Source of the DNA: Ceratorhiza oryzae-sativae
Taxonomy: Eukaryota; Basidiomycota; Agaricomycetes; Cantharellales; Ceratobasidiaceae
Reading direction: 5' to 3'
Length of the DNA stretch: 25,569 nucleotides
NCBI GenBank assembly: GCA_030998015.1
Contig: JARWMV010000188.1
Location: forward strand, 1 to 25,569
Positions 7,194 to 16,421 of the stretch are shown piece by piece; position 1 is the first letter of the stretch, and each line of letters begins with the position of its first letter. The notes below the pieces were generated by a model. The model did not search any database. It saw nothing but the letters and a program-made list of their open reading frames with translations, and was not told the origin of the DNA. Position numbers and translations under genes: made by a program.

Positions 7194-7571
7194 CGCGCTG
7201 GGACCACCCGAATGGATAAATCACACCCCCGCTCTATCGGCTAAAATCTTAGGTGTAACCCAAGATTTCAGCCGCCCTGCCTAGAGAACTGCGCTTTAGC
7301 GCACGTCTTGGCAGGGGTAATAAAGCGGAGGGTCGACGACCCGTGGGTGTGGTTATCGAGGCCGCGTTCGCGGCGAGGTATTGCGAGGTACCCTGGAACT
7401 TTAAGTTCCAGGGTACCTCGGAATCAGACGCCCGCGTACGCCAGGGCCGCCTTGGCTTAAGCCAAGGCGTTCGCAGGCGTGCACGGGTCACCTTTCGGGC
7501 GTCCCCAGCGCGGCCGACTCGCCGAGAATCGATGATTTGCGAAGGCAAATCTACATCGATTCTCGAGGGTG
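7194..7571. repeat. Composite K + J + B, mirror of 5970-6346
   Basis: Right-arm copy; B occupies 7226-7487 on the minus strand. Confidence 0.82.
7226..7487 (-). repeat. Family B element, mirror of B4
   Basis: Same 262-nt form, inverted. Confidence 0.88.
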
Positions 7572-7752
7572 TTTTACCGTCTCGTGTCAACATAGTTGAC
7601 CGGCCGGGTAAAACCAAAACCTCAAAAAACCTCGACAGGGTACTGCCGCGGGCTATGGACTCATAGCCCATGTAAAATTAAGGGCACTGAATCCCGCGAG
7701 CGTAGCTCGCGGCCGCCGCCTTAAAGCGGCGGGGTGATTAGATTCCGGTGAT

Positions 7753-7830
7753 TAGAGTCAAGAGGGAATTGAACCCTAACTTTATCAAATTTGCAGTCTG
7801 ACTACAGAACCATTCTGTAAACTTAACTCT
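7753..7830 (-). tRNA. trnC(gca): tRNA-Cys (anticodon GCA), right-arm copy
   Basis: Same 78-nt tRNA as at 5711, inverted; no difference seen. Whether it is a second gene depends on whether the palindrome is real. Confidence 0.8.
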
Positions 7831-8231
7831 GCAGATAAATTTTGTTTAAGATTTTGACATTTGTACTATTCCCTGAAGGGGAAGAGAGCAAATTTTTTAT
7901 TATCCACCTCTATGAGATGGTACCTAATAAAATTTTCCTTCGAGGGGGAACTCGAAATATTAAAGGTTGTCTACAACCCCGTAAATTTCCGAAGGGGTCG
8001 GCATATAGTTTTTTTTATGAAAAACCCCAGTGCATTATAAAACTATTTTATACAACATCATAGGGGGCATGTGCGGAGATAATCCTTGTTGCAGCGCGCT
8101 ATGCGGCTGCGCAGAAGATCAGTTAGTGATTTAGCTGAAATTCGAATTCTAAAACCAGCATCTTGTTTGGCAAGAGTACATTTTAAACCGAATTTGTTCT
8201 CTAAAACATTAATTAGAAGCTCAACTTCAGC

Positions 8232-8403
8232 CCGCCGGCGTTAGAGGGAATCCTAAAGATTCCCTCGTAGAAAATGACGACCGTTCGTCATTTTCAGCCG
8301 GCGGCTAAATATCGATATTATGCCGCGCACTAGCAATCGCAAACGGTTGCGATTGCTCACGTTGGTTGGTGGGACAAGTCCCACCAGCAACTAACGCGCG
8401 CGG
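8232..8403 (-). repeat. Family A element, mirror of A7
   Basis: Standard 172-nt copy in the right arm. Confidence 0.95.
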
Positions 8404-8414
8404 AGAATGTGTTG

Positions 8415-8502
8415 CTATTGACCCCCAAACAAATGCAGCTACGCTGCATTGTTTGGGGGGGCAATAGCCCCCCAATACGCTGCAACGCATTGGGGGTCTA
8501 TT
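8415..8502 (-). repeat. Family D element, mirror of D5
   Basis: Differs from D5 by one G in the last G tract (five against six). Confidence 0.78.
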
Positions 8503-8639
8503 GTAACTCTTTGACTAGATTTGCAAAAAACCTCCGTCTAATTATCATGTACAATGCCTTGTCTAAACATTAAACTGGGATTTAAACTCGTTATTCGTTT
8601 ATTTTTATAAAGATCAGAGGGGTTACTTATAACCCAATT

Positions 8640-8780
8640 CCCTCCGCGCTCTTTGATCGCCCGCAGGGCGGCCTAAGCGCGGAGGGCTCCACTAATCGAT
8701 GATTTGCGAAGGCAAATCTACACCCTGCCTAGAGAACTGCGCTTTAGCGCACGTCTTGGCAGGGGTATCGATTAGCGGGG
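8640..8780 (-). repeat. Family C element, mirror of C3
   Basis: Identical as far as read. Confidence 0.9.
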
Positions 8781-8819
8781 TTGTGTTTCATCACTGGAGG
8801 GGTTTCTTATAACCCAATT

Positions 8820-8960
8820 CCCTCCGCGCTCTTTGATCGCCCGCAGGGCGGCCTAAGCGCGGAGGGCTCCACTAATCGATGATTTGCGAAGGCAAATCTA
8901 CACCCTGCCTAGAGAACTGCGCTTTAGCGCACGTCTTGGCAGGGGTATCGATTAGCGGGG
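8820..8960 (-). repeat. Family C element, mirror of C2
   Basis: Identical as far as read. Confidence 0.9.
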
Positions 8961-9050
8961 TTGTGTTTCATCATTGGAGGCATCACATTGGCTAACAATT
9001 CTTGTAAGACAGAAATTGAATAAGACGGTATTACAATTATATAACCAATT

Positions 9051-9191
9051 CCCTCCGCGCTCTTTGATCGCCCGCAGGGCGGCCTAAGCGCGGAGGGCTC
9101 CACTAATCGATGATTTGCGAAGGCAAATCTACACCCTGCCTAGAGAACTGCGCTTTAGCGCACGTCTTGGCAGGGGTATCGATTAGCGGGG
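9051..9191 (-). repeat. Family C element, mirror of C1
   Basis: Identical as far as read. Confidence 0.9.
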
Positions 9192-9215
9192 TTTTGTTTA
9201 TTTGCGTAACATTCC

Positions 9216-9590
9216 GTCGCGCTGGGTGCGCCCGAATGGATAAATCACCCCCGCTCTATCGGCTAAAATCTTAGGTGTAACCCAAGATTTCAGCCGCCCT
9301 GCCTAGAGAACTGCGCTTTAGCGCACGTCTTGGCAGGGGTAATAAAGCGGAGGGTCGACGACCCGTGGGTGTGGTTATCGAGGCCGCGTTCGCGGCGAGG
9401 TATTGCGAGGTACCCTGGAACTTTAAGTTCCAGGGTACCTCGGAATCAGACGCCCGCGTACGCCAGGGCCGCCTTGGCTTAAGCCAAGGCGTTCGCAGGC
9501 GTGCACGGGTCACCTTTCGGGCGCACCCAGCGCGGCCGTCTCGCCGAGAATCGATGATTTGCGAAGGCAAATCTACATCGATTCTCGAGG
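9216..9590. repeat. Composite K + J + B, mirror of 3949-4323
   Basis: B lies at 9248-9509 on the minus strand. The outer flank reads AAATCACCCCC instead of the AAATCACACCCCC expected from the left arm, a 2-nt difference at the B boundary. Confidence 0.82.
9248..9509 (-). repeat. Family B element, mirror of B3
   Basis: 262-nt form, inverted. Confidence 0.88.
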
Positions 9591-9634
9591 GTTAAATTCC
9601 ACTCATTTAAAACCTTAATTAGAAGATTGACTTC

Positions 9635-9806
9635 CCGCCGGCGTTAGAGGGAATCCTAAAGATTCCCTCGTAGAAAATGACGACCGTTCGTCATTTTCAG
9701 CCGGCGGCTAAATATCGATATTATGCCGCGCACTAGCAATCGCAAACGGTTGCGATTGCTCACGTTGGTTGGTGGGACAAGTCCCACCAGCAACTAACGC
9801 GCGCGG
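9635..9806 (-). repeat. Family A element, mirror of A6
   Basis: Standard 172-nt copy. Confidence 0.95.
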
Positions 9807-9845
9807 AAGGTTGACAATTCATCCCATTTTACGGTCTTTTTATTA

Positions 9846-10008
9846 CCCGTGCACGCCTGCGAACGCCTTGGCTTGCCAAGGCGGCCCTGGCGTGCGCGCG
9901 GCTCGCCGCGAACGCGGCCTCGTTAACAATGCCCACGGGTCGTTGACCCTCCGCTTTAGCGGCTGAAATCTTGGGTTACACCTAAGATTTTAGCCGATAG
10001 AGCGGGGG
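9846..10008 (+). repeat. Family B element, mirror of B2
   Basis: Short 163-nt form. Confidence 0.85.
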
Positions 10009-10021
10009 CATTATAACCCCA

Positions 10022-10075
10022 ACTAGCTGCCCACCAAACAATGCAGCGTAGCTGCACATGTTTGGGGGTCAGTAG
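10022..10075 (-). repeat. Family D hairpin, mirror of D4
   Basis: Same CTGCCCACC variant. Confidence 0.75.
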
Positions 10076-10324
10076 GGATCCTGTGGAGTCCGAAGAGGGC
10101 TAGGGTAGGGTAAAGCTTTGCTTTACTCGGCCCTAGCTAGTTGAAGCCTCTGCCGAGCCCGGCCGATCCATAGTAAGATGGTGCGATCTAATCTGGTTTC
10201 TATCTCGGTCAACATAGTTGACACGAGATAGGGTAAGGCCGGCAGGGGTATGATACGATATCCTTTTCTAACCCCAATACACATTATTTTACTTACGTTT
10301 TCCCTTCTGGTAAATTACGAAGTC

Positions 10325-10496
10325 CCGCCGGCGTTAGAGGGAATCCTAAAGATTCCCTCGTAGAAAATGACGACCGTTCGTCATTTTCAGCCGGCGGCTA
10401 AATATCGATATTATGCCGCGCACTAGCAATCGCAAACGGTTGCGATTGCTCACGTTGGTTGGTGGGACAAGTCCCACCAGCAACTAACGCGCGCGG
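10325..10496 (-). repeat. Family A element, mirror of A5
   Basis: Standard 172-nt copy. Confidence 0.95.
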
Positions 10497-10524
10497 GACT
10501 TCAAGAATATTCACCCCAAATACA

Positions 10525-10736
10525 CCGCCGGCGTTAGAGGGAATCCTTCCACGCAAGATTTATAAATTTATAAATCTTGCTGGACCGAAAGATTCCCTCG
10601 TAGAAAATGACGACCGTTCGTCATTTTCAGCCGGCGGCTAAATATCGATATTATGCCGCGCACTAGCAATCGCAAACGGTTGCGATTGCTCACGTTGGTT
10701 GGTGGGACAAGTCCCACCAGCAACTAACGCGCGCGG
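10525..10736 (-). repeat. Family A element, 212 nt, mirror of A4
   Basis: Carries the CAAGATTTATAAA loop hairpin. Confidence 0.93.
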
Positions 10737-11106
10737 GCCTTCGCAAATCCGCCAATGGAACATTGGCGGGGTATTTAGAGTAGACCCTACGCGCTCAACA
10801 GGGCGGATACCACTAATAGAGCAGGGTACATACTTTATATGGTTATGATAGATTATTTTATTTTGGAATACAAGGGTCCCTGTATTTTTCTTTTCGTCTT
10901 CCAGATGGAAATAGTCTCCACCCAGATTAAAACATGACAAATTAGGGGAATCCCTGTTGAAGATATACTTCTAAAGGGACCCAGTAATTTAATTTTATGT
11001 ACATTTCAATTTTTCAAATTGACTGTTTATTTTTTACAAAAATGTCATCACTCAATTCAGGGGTCCCTAGATAAGCCACATCAAAGATGTGGCTATTTGC
11101 TTATGA

Positions 11107-11310
11107 CCCGTGCACGCCTGCGAACGCCTTGGCTTAAGCCAAGGCGGCCCTGGCGTGCGCGCGGCGTCTGATTCCGAGGTACCCTGGAACTTAAAGTTCC
11201 AGGGTACCTCGCAATACCTCGCCGCGAACGCGGCCTCGATATCCATTACCCCTCGGGTCAACAGCATGTATTTATATATAAATACAATGCTGGTTGACCC
11301 TAAGCGGGGG
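11107..11310 (+). repeat. Family B element, mirror of B1
   Basis: Flanked by TATGA on both sides (11102-11106 and 11311-11315). Confidence 0.88.
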
Positions 11311-11323
11311 TATGATTGTTTGA

Positions 11324-11356
11324 TATGAGTAATCAGACTCGAACTGATGATATCTA
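11324..11356 (-). pseudogene. tRNA-Gly 3'-end fragment, right-arm copy
   Basis: Mirror of the fragment at 2182-2214. Confidence 0.83.
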
Positions 11357-11571
11357 CGTTTTGGCTGGCTCAAAGATTACAACCTACTAGTATCCTCTAG
11401 AATTTAAGGCACTTCCGATAGATGCCAAGAACTCCAAGAACTAGTATTGTGGGCGCAAGGTAAGGGGATTGGAGTATTAATAGAATAACAAGTTTAACCT
11501 GGCAAGGGTATTGGCGGCCGTGTCAATTTCATTGACCGGGCGCCAATACTTGGACGGGCCCCCCAGTTTTA

Positions 11572-11623
11572 CTACTGCCCCCCAAACAATGCAGCGTAGC
11601 TGCACATGTTTGGGGGTCAGTAG
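11572..11623 (-). repeat. Family D hairpin, mirror of D3
   Basis: CTACTGCCCCCC...GGGGGTCAGTAG. Confidence 0.78.
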
Positions 11624-11691
11624 ACGACAGGGGACTGCCGCGGGGTGATTTGCGAAGGCAAATCTAAAGGTTATTTAGGGGAATTAAAGGC

Positions 11692-11863
11692 CCGCCGGCG
11701 TTAGAGGGAATCCTAAAGATTCCCTCGTAGAAAATGACGACCGTTCGTCATTTTCAGCCGGCGGCTAAATATCGATATTATGCCGCGCACTAGCAATCGC
11801 AAACGGTTGCGATTGCTCACGTTGGTTGGTGGGACAAGTCCCACCAGCAACTAACGCGCGCGG
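11692..11863 (-). repeat. Family A element, mirror of A3
   Basis: Standard 172-nt copy. Confidence 0.95.
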
Positions 11864-12177
11864 GCCTCTACTTCGTCAATTGCAAATGATTCTGTACAAA
11901 GAATCACTCTTTGACTTGATTTTTCGAAAGTTCCGTCCTCACATAACCAAAAAGCTAATCCCAGAGGAGTTAAAAGATCCCCAATGTTTGCAGGAATTAT
12001 TTTTTTCCCCTCCGGATAGAATAAATCAAAGAATTCATTACAGCAAGGTAGTGCATGAGTTTGAAATCTTATAGTAGGATAAACTTTACCCGTTCTTTTA
12101 TCAGGTCGGGGTGTTAAGATTTTAGGAGCTACAGAACAATAATCTTGGAATTTTGTATAAAGGTACTCTAAATACTC

Positions 12178-12349
12178 CCGCCGGCGTTAGAGGGAATCCT
12201 AAAGATTCCCTCGTAGAAAATGACGACCGTTCGTCATTTTCAGCCGGCGGCTAAATATCGATATTATGCCGCGCACTAGCAATCGCAAACGGTTGCGATT
12301 GCTCACGTTGGTTGGTGGGACAAGTCCCACCAGCAACTAACGCGCGCGG
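12178..12349 (-). repeat. Family A element, mirror of A2
   Basis: Standard 172-nt copy. Confidence 0.95.
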
Positions 12350-12558
12350 AGTACTTTGGAGAAATCTCAAACAAGCATTACCATTAATAGCTCGTTTATC
12401 TTTCTGAACATTAAGATCCCCTAGAATAAGACCAATGATTATTTCTTTTAACTCTTTTGAAAAATTAAATTGAGGTTCATTACTTAGCCGTGTGGGTTTA
12501 ATGGGCGCTATCGAATTGGAGCAAAATACTAGGCCAGTATAAAAGTGTAATTCGCTAA

Positions 12559-12648
12559 CAATTGACCCCCAATGCCTTACAGCATGTTGGGGGGCAATTG
12601 CCCCCCCAAACAATGCAGCGTAGCTGCACATGTTTGGGGGGTCAATTG
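12559..12648 (-). repeat. Family D element, mirror of D2
   Basis: Bounded by CAATTG, in frame in the HEG1 copy. Confidence 0.85.
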
Positions 12649-13008
12649 ACTGAGTATAAACAACATAGATTAATAATGCGAAGGTTATTACTTTAATAAA
12701 AAGATAAGTTTGTTTTGTGTTTAGCATGGTTTGGTTTTTATTTATCGATCTTATGACTTCATGTTTCCTCTTCATTCTCTAAGACTAAACGCTTTTGAGA
12801 GTGAATGAGTTGGAACTTATCTAACAATGTTGGTTGTATAAGTCCCAATTTGGGTTTCCAAGTCCTCTGCGTGTGATGGAGATCTCCTTTATTAATAGGA
12901 GAATCCTCCGCAAACAAATTAGGTGCATTTCTCACGAAATGTTAAACCTAACTAGTTAACACAGAGATGGGCTGCGGATGCGGCGCATCAGTAGAACTTA
13001 GACCCTTT

Positions 13009-13096
13009 AGACCCCCAACAAGGCAATGGCCTCCCAATGCGGATGCCTGGGTAATTGCCCCCCAACATGCTGTAAGGCATTGGGGGTCAATTGCAA
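13009..13096 (-). repeat. Family D element, mirror of D1
   Basis: Same double G/C-tract hairpin. Confidence 0.7.
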
Positions 13097-13132
13097 TGTC
13101 GCCATTCAGTAGCTGACGACAGGGTTAGGCCT

Positions 13133-13354
13133 CCGCCGGCGTTAGAGGGAATCCTCAGATGAGGTAGCCTTGACCATGAGTCTCATGGTCCAGGCTACCT
13201 CCCATAAAGATTCCCTCGTAGAAAATGACGACCGTTCGTCATTTTCAGCCGGCGGCTAAATATCGATATTATGCCGCGCACTAGCAATCGCAAACGGTTG
13301 CGATTGCTCACGTTGGTTGGTGGGACAAGTCCCACCAGCAACTAACGCGCGCGG
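13133..13354 (-). repeat. Family A element, 222 nt, mirror of A1
   Basis: Carries the GAGGTAGCC loop hairpin. Confidence 0.93.
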
Positions 13355-13384
13355 AGAGTAAAGCACCCTTTGGCGCGAAGGAGT

Positions 13385-13456
13385 TATGAGTAATCAGACT
13401 CGAACTGATCATATCTAGGTGGAAGCTAGAAGTTATACCAACTTAACTATACTCAT
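13385..13456 (-). tRNA. trnG(ucc): tRNA-Gly (anticodon UCC), right-arm copy
   Basis: Mirror of 82-153, no difference seen. This copy joins the single-copy DNA after 13537, so it is the one more likely to be in its native setting. Confidence 0.92.
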
Positions 13457-13537
13457 GAAAATTCATGCTCCAAATTTTTAAATTTTAGGGGGAAGTATCT
13501 TCTTTTATTAATTTTAGTATATCTAGAACATACTTTA

Positions 13538-13723
13538 GTTTGGAGTGCATAGCCTCACGGTTGGGATCTATAGATCCCCTATTTTTCCTTAAGGACCGCA
13601 GTTGGGAGGCCCTCCCTCCATCCAGAGGAGAAAAATTATTAGGCGTCCTGCTTCGTAGATGCCCAAATTTTCATTTTAAGACCTTAAAATTAAATTTACC
13701 TAACAGATGTCATAAAGCCGATA
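13538..13723. other. Junction stretch after palindrome, unassigned
   Basis: First single-copy DNA outside the palindrome. Apart from short GGGATC-TATA-GATCCC and CCTTAAGG stems I see nothing. The small open frame from 13540 runs into tRNA-Arg on the other strand and is not convincing. Confidence 0.4.
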
Positions 13724-13796
13724 AACATCTTATTGGATTTGAACCAATACCAGACTGCTTCGAAGGCAGTTGCTATACCAATTAAGCTAAAGATGC
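13724..13796 (-). tRNA. trnR(ucg): tRNA-Arg (anticodon UCG)
   Basis: The acceptor GCATCTT pairs with AAGATGT (one G-U), and the D-stem GCT/AGC encloses GG. The anticodon stem ACTGC/GCAGT surrounds CTTCGAA (anticodon TCG). The T-arm is ATTGG-TTCAAAT-CCAAT and the discriminator is T. Decodes CGN. Confidence 0.92.
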
Positions 13797-13834
13797 CAGA
13801 TCTAATGCAGCGCTCCTGTGCGTAACGCGTCCAA

Positions 13835-13876
13835 GTATTGGCGCCCGGTCAATGAAATTGACACGGCCGCCAATAC
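13835..13876 (+). repeat. Family G hairpin (G2)
   Basis: Same 42 bases as G1 (1989), with the preceding GTCCAA shared too. Confidence 0.75.
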
Positions 13877-13936
13877 CCTAGCCCTCTTCGGTGCCCTACG
13901 AGGCAGCTGCAGTAGTAAATTAATCTAATCTGGTCT

Positions 13937-13968
13937 CTATCTCGGTCAACATAGTTGACACGAGATAG
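13937..13968 (-). repeat. Family E hairpin (E4)
   Basis: CTATCTCGGTCAACATAGTTGAC...CGAGATAG, inverted relative to E1. Confidence 0.75.
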
Positions 13969-14021
13969 GGTAAGGCCGACACGGGCGGCAGAGTCCCCGC
14001 ACACGGAGGGTCATGACCGGA

Positions 14022-14050
14022 GACCCCCAATGATTGCAATCATTGGGGGG
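14022..14050 (+). repeat. Family D minimal hairpin (D6)
   Basis: GACCCCCAATGATTGCAATC/ATTGGGGGG, a nearly perfect short palindrome with no inner GCAGC stem. Confidence 0.7.
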
Positions 14051-14065
14051 TGACCCCCGACATTG

Positions 14066-14237
14066 CCGCGCGCGTTAGTTGCTGGTGGGACTTGTCCCAC
14101 CAACCAACGTGAGCAATCGCAACCGTTTGCGATTGCTAGTGCGCGGCATAATATCGATATTTAGCCGCCGGCTGAAAATGACGAACGGTCGTCATTTTCT
14201 ACGAGGGAATCTTTAGGATTCCCTCTAACGCCGGCGG
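14066..14237 (+). repeat. Family A element, 172 nt (A9)
   Basis: Standard copy. Confidence 0.95.
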
Positions 14238-14259
14238 GCATTACAATATCGGGGGGTTG

Positions 14260-14308
14260 CTGCCCACCAAACAATGCAGCGTAGCTGCACATGTTTGGGG
14301 GTCAGTAG
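14260..14308 (-). repeat. Family D hairpin (D7)
   Basis: CTGCCCACCAAACAATGC...GGGGGTCAGTAG; the same GGTGGG variant as D4. Confidence 0.75.
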
Positions 14309-14358
14309 TGACCGGGGGCTTAAACAATCGGGGTTTGTCAAACCTAAAGCTACCGCGC

Positions 14359-14405
14359 TTCTCAGCGCTCTTTGATCGCCCGAAGGGCGGCCTAAGCGCT
14401 GAGAA
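14359..14405 (+). repeat. Family H hairpin (H1)
   Basis: TTCTCAGCGC/GCGCTGAGAA around CTTTGATCGCCCGAAGGGCGGCCTAA. The inner part matches the family-C hairpin, while the outer stem differs by compensating pairs. Confidence 0.85.
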
Positions 14406-14449
14406 CTCTAAATACCCCGCCAATGTTCCATTGGCGGATTTGCGAAGGC

Positions 14450-14661
14450 CCGCGCGCGTTAGTTGCTGGTGGGACTTGTCCCACCAACCAACGTGAGCAA
14501 TCGCAACCGTTTGCGATTGCTAGTGCGCGGCATAATATCGATATTTAGCCGCCGGCTGAAAATGACGAACGGTCGTCATTTTCTACGAGGGAATCTTTCG
14601 GTCCAGCAAGATTTATAAATTTATAAATCTTGCGTGGAAGGATTCCCTCTAACGCCGGCGG
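14450..14661 (+). repeat. Family A element, 212 nt (A10)
   Basis: Carries the CAAGATTTATAAA loop hairpin, as A4 does. Confidence 0.93.
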
Positions 14662-15003
14662 TGTATTTGGGGAAATGGTCCCCTTTGCGCGGTACAATTT
14701 CCTAACTACGCGCCCCACCGGGGAGGTCGTTCTTATAAAACAAAAACGAGGTAATGTCGACAAAACCACCCGCGGCGGAATATGAGGGGACCCCGTTTGT
14801 TTTTTTTTTTGATTGAACTTAGTGCTGACACAGCAGGGAAAACCAGGTGTTAGAGGGTTTTATAACCCCTATTTTTCCTGGGGGGCATTACCTGCTCGGT
14901 CATCGCAGATGTCCGGTTTTACCGGCCGGTCAACTATGTTGACACGAGACGGTAAAAAACAGGTAATGCATGGAGGAGCCCCTGCGAGCCCCCGGCCCGC
15001 TCC
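14662..15003. other. Unassigned stretch with E hairpin
   Basis: Contains a T10 run near 14800 and hairpin E5 (14917-14956). Also CTCGGTCATCGCAGATGTCCGG, which recurs at 15895-15916 next to another E copy. No gene recognised. Confidence 0.4.
14917..14956 (+). repeat. Family E hairpin, long form (E5)
   Basis: TTTTACCGGCCGGTCAACTATG...CGAGACGGTAAAA. Confidence 0.8.
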
Positions 15004-15175
15004 CCGCGCGCGTTAGTTGCTGGTGGGACTTGTCCCACCAACCAACGTGAGCAATCGCAACCGTTTGCGATTGCTAGTGCGCGGCATAATATCGATATTT
15101 AGCCGCCGGCTGAAAATGACGAACGGTCGTCATTTTCTACGAGGGAATCTTTAGGATTCCCTCTAACGCCGGCGG
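15004..15175 (+). repeat. Family A element, 172 nt (A11)
   Basis: Standard copy, 53 bp from the 3' end of tRNA-Leu. Confidence 0.95.
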
Positions 15176-15228
15176 GGTGCGGATCTAGGGGTCGCAGGGG
15201 TGTACATAAAATGTAGTTCCTTCCGAAA

Positions 15229-15312
15229 TACGAGTAAAGAGATTTGAACTCTTACAATCAAATGATCATGAATTCCTAAGATTCACCTGGCTACCAGTTT
15301 CAGCATACTCGT
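15229..15312 (-). tRNA. trnL(uag): tRNA-Leu (anticodon UAG)
   Basis: 84 nt. The acceptor is ACGAGTA/TACTCGT and the D-arm CTG...CAG encloses GG. The anticodon stem TGAAT/ATTCA surrounds CTTAGGA (anticodon TAG). A long class II variable arm follows (TGATCATTTGATTGTA), as expected for Leu. The T-arm is AAGAG-TTCAAAT-CTCTT and the discriminator is A. Confidence 0.93.
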
Positions 15313-15531
15313 TTTGAGTTACTACTTGGATTTTCTAACGCCGATTTTGGTAAGGACAGCACTTAGTGCTGCCCATCCCCGCCCCGCCTTGATCTCCAGG
15401 CGGTAAGATAAGTCGCGCTGAATCCAACCACGTCTGTGACGTCCCCCTGGGGTCACTCTGGCCAAAGAGGGACCATTCGGGGTTGGTCGCTCCCGACCCG
15501 TATACTCTTCTCTTAAAGGAAAACTAAACCG
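15313..15531. other. Unassigned stretch
   Basis: Short stems only (CAGCACTTAGTGCTG; CACGTCTGTGACGT; CCAACC...GGTTGG). No gene recognised. Confidence 0.4.
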
Positions 15532-15564
15532 TCGCGCTGGGACCGCCCGAATGGATAAATCACA

Positions 15565-15826
15565 CCCCCGCTCTATCGGCTAAAATCTTAGGTGTAACCC
15601 AAGATTTCAGCCGCCCTGCCTAGAGAACTGCGCTTTAGCGCACGTCTTGGCAGGGGTAATAAAGCGGAGGGTCGACGACCCGTGGGTGTGGTTATCGAGG
15701 CCGCGTTCGCGGCGAGGTATTGCGAGGTACCCTGGAACTTTAAGTTCCAGGGTACCTCGGAATCAGACGCCCGCGTACGCCAGGGCCGCCTTGGCTTAAG
15801 CCAAGGCGTTCGCAGGCGTGCACGGG
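15565..15826 (-). repeat. Family B element, 262 nt (B6)
   Basis: Same form as B3 and B4, flanked by TCACA and TCACC. Confidence 0.88.
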
Positions 15827-15850
15827 TCACCTTTCGGGCGCATTACCTAT

Positions 15851-15893
15851 TTTTCACCGTCTCGTGTCAACATAGTTGACCGGCCGGTGAAAA
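15851..15893 (-). repeat. Family E hairpin with extra pair (E6)
   Basis: TTTTCACCG...CGGTGAAAA: against E2 and E5 it gains a C on one strand and the paired G on the other. Confidence 0.8.
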
Positions 15894-16031
15894 CTCGGTC
15901 ATCGCAGATGTCCGGCAGGGGTTAGTCAAAGACTAACCCGCTTACCGTCCCCAGCGCGGCCGGCTCGAGGGTTAGTTTTGAGGTTAGGGTTGATTGTACA
16001 TGGGCTTCGCCGAAGGCCATGGGTCCCAGGC

Positions 16032-16113
16032 CCGGTTAGGCCGCGTTCGTGGCGAGGTATTGCGAGGTACCCTGGAACTTTAAGTTCCAGGGTACCTCGG
16101 AATCAGACACCCG
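16032..16113 (-). repeat. Truncated family B element (B7)
   Basis: Only the CCGCG...GAGGTACCCTGGAACTTTAAG...CGGAATCAGAC section is present; both CCCGTG and GGGGG ends are missing. Confidence 0.75.
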
Positions 16114-16186
16114 CTAGGGTATTTACCTTAAACTGTAGTTGCATGGCAAATTTTCTATCAGGGTTGAAATTGTCAATTACATTATC

Positions 16187-16358
16187 CCGCCGGCGTTAGA
16201 GGGAATCCTAAAGATTCCCTCGTAGAAAATGACGACCGTTCGTCATTTTCAGCCGGCGGCTAAATATCGATATTATGCCGCGCACTAGCAATCGCAAACG
16301 GTTGCGATTGCTCACGTTGGTTGGTGGGACAAGTCCCACCAGCAACTAACGCGCGCGG
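16187..16358 (-). repeat. Family A element, 172 nt (A12)
   Basis: Standard copy, the first minus-strand copy outside the palindrome. Confidence 0.95.
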
Positions 16359-16365
16359 AGGTTAA

Positions 16366-16421
16366 CTATTGACCCCCCAAACTGATGCAGCTATGCTGCA
16401 TTGTTTGGGGTTGGGGGTCTA
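16366..16421 (+). repeat. Family D hairpin (D8)
   Basis: CTATTGACCCCCCAAACTGATGC...GTTTGGGGTTGGGGGTCTA; the G tract is interrupted by TT. Confidence 0.7.

Larger units (their letters stand above)
8058..8537 (-). pseudogene. LAGLIDADG relic HEG2, right-arm copy
   Basis: Mirror of 5003-5483. Its run after GACGGAGG is six T instead of five, which breaks the DGGFCKSSQRV frame that the left arm keeps. Confidence 0.68.
11864..12775 (-). pseudogene. LAGLIDADG HEG1, right-arm copy
   Basis: Mirror of 763-1674 with the same family-A and family-D insertions. The translated blocks are identical to the left arm. Confidence 0.8.
1..13537. repeat. Giant inverted repeat (about 6.77-kb arms)
   Basis: The first 37 bases are the exact reverse complement of the bases ending at 13537, and the match continues to an axis near 6770 inside a family-B hairpin. 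Position x pairs with 13538-x in the outer part, drifting to 13541-x and ending at 13540-x at the axis. The drift comes from run-length differences: GGGG/GGG near 3379, GTGTG/GTG near 4293, T5/T6 near 5012, G6/G5 near 5115, and one extra C near 5935. I saw no substitutions in the parts compared. The palindrome starts at base 1, so its true outer end is unknown. It could be a read-through of a hairpin-ended linear mtDNA, a real recombination product, or a fold-back assembly chimera. Confidence 0.95.
14350..14690 (+). repeat. 341-bp direct duplication, copy 1
   Basis: From CTACCGCGCTTCTC to CCCTTTGCGC. It matches 17444-17784 in order and length and includes H, the CCGCCAATG/CATTGGCGG hairpin, A10 and a short tail. 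I noticed one C/T difference in the tail (GGTCCC/GGTTCC). The A-containing part also matches the A4 region. Confidence 0.88.
15532..15968. repeat. Composite J3 with nested B6 and E6
   Basis: J arm CGCGCTGGGACCGCCCGAA, then B6, then TTTCGGGCG. The expected closing TCCCCAGCGCGG is displaced about 110 bases by a second insert that begins CATTACC, contains E6 and CTCGGTCATCGCAG, and ends CTTACCG. This is three levels of nesting. Confidence 0.8.

Noticed and set aside
13540..13785. 81-residue plus-strand frame after the palindrome
   Set aside because: Its last third overlaps tRNA-Arg on the opposite strand and it has no recognisable motif.
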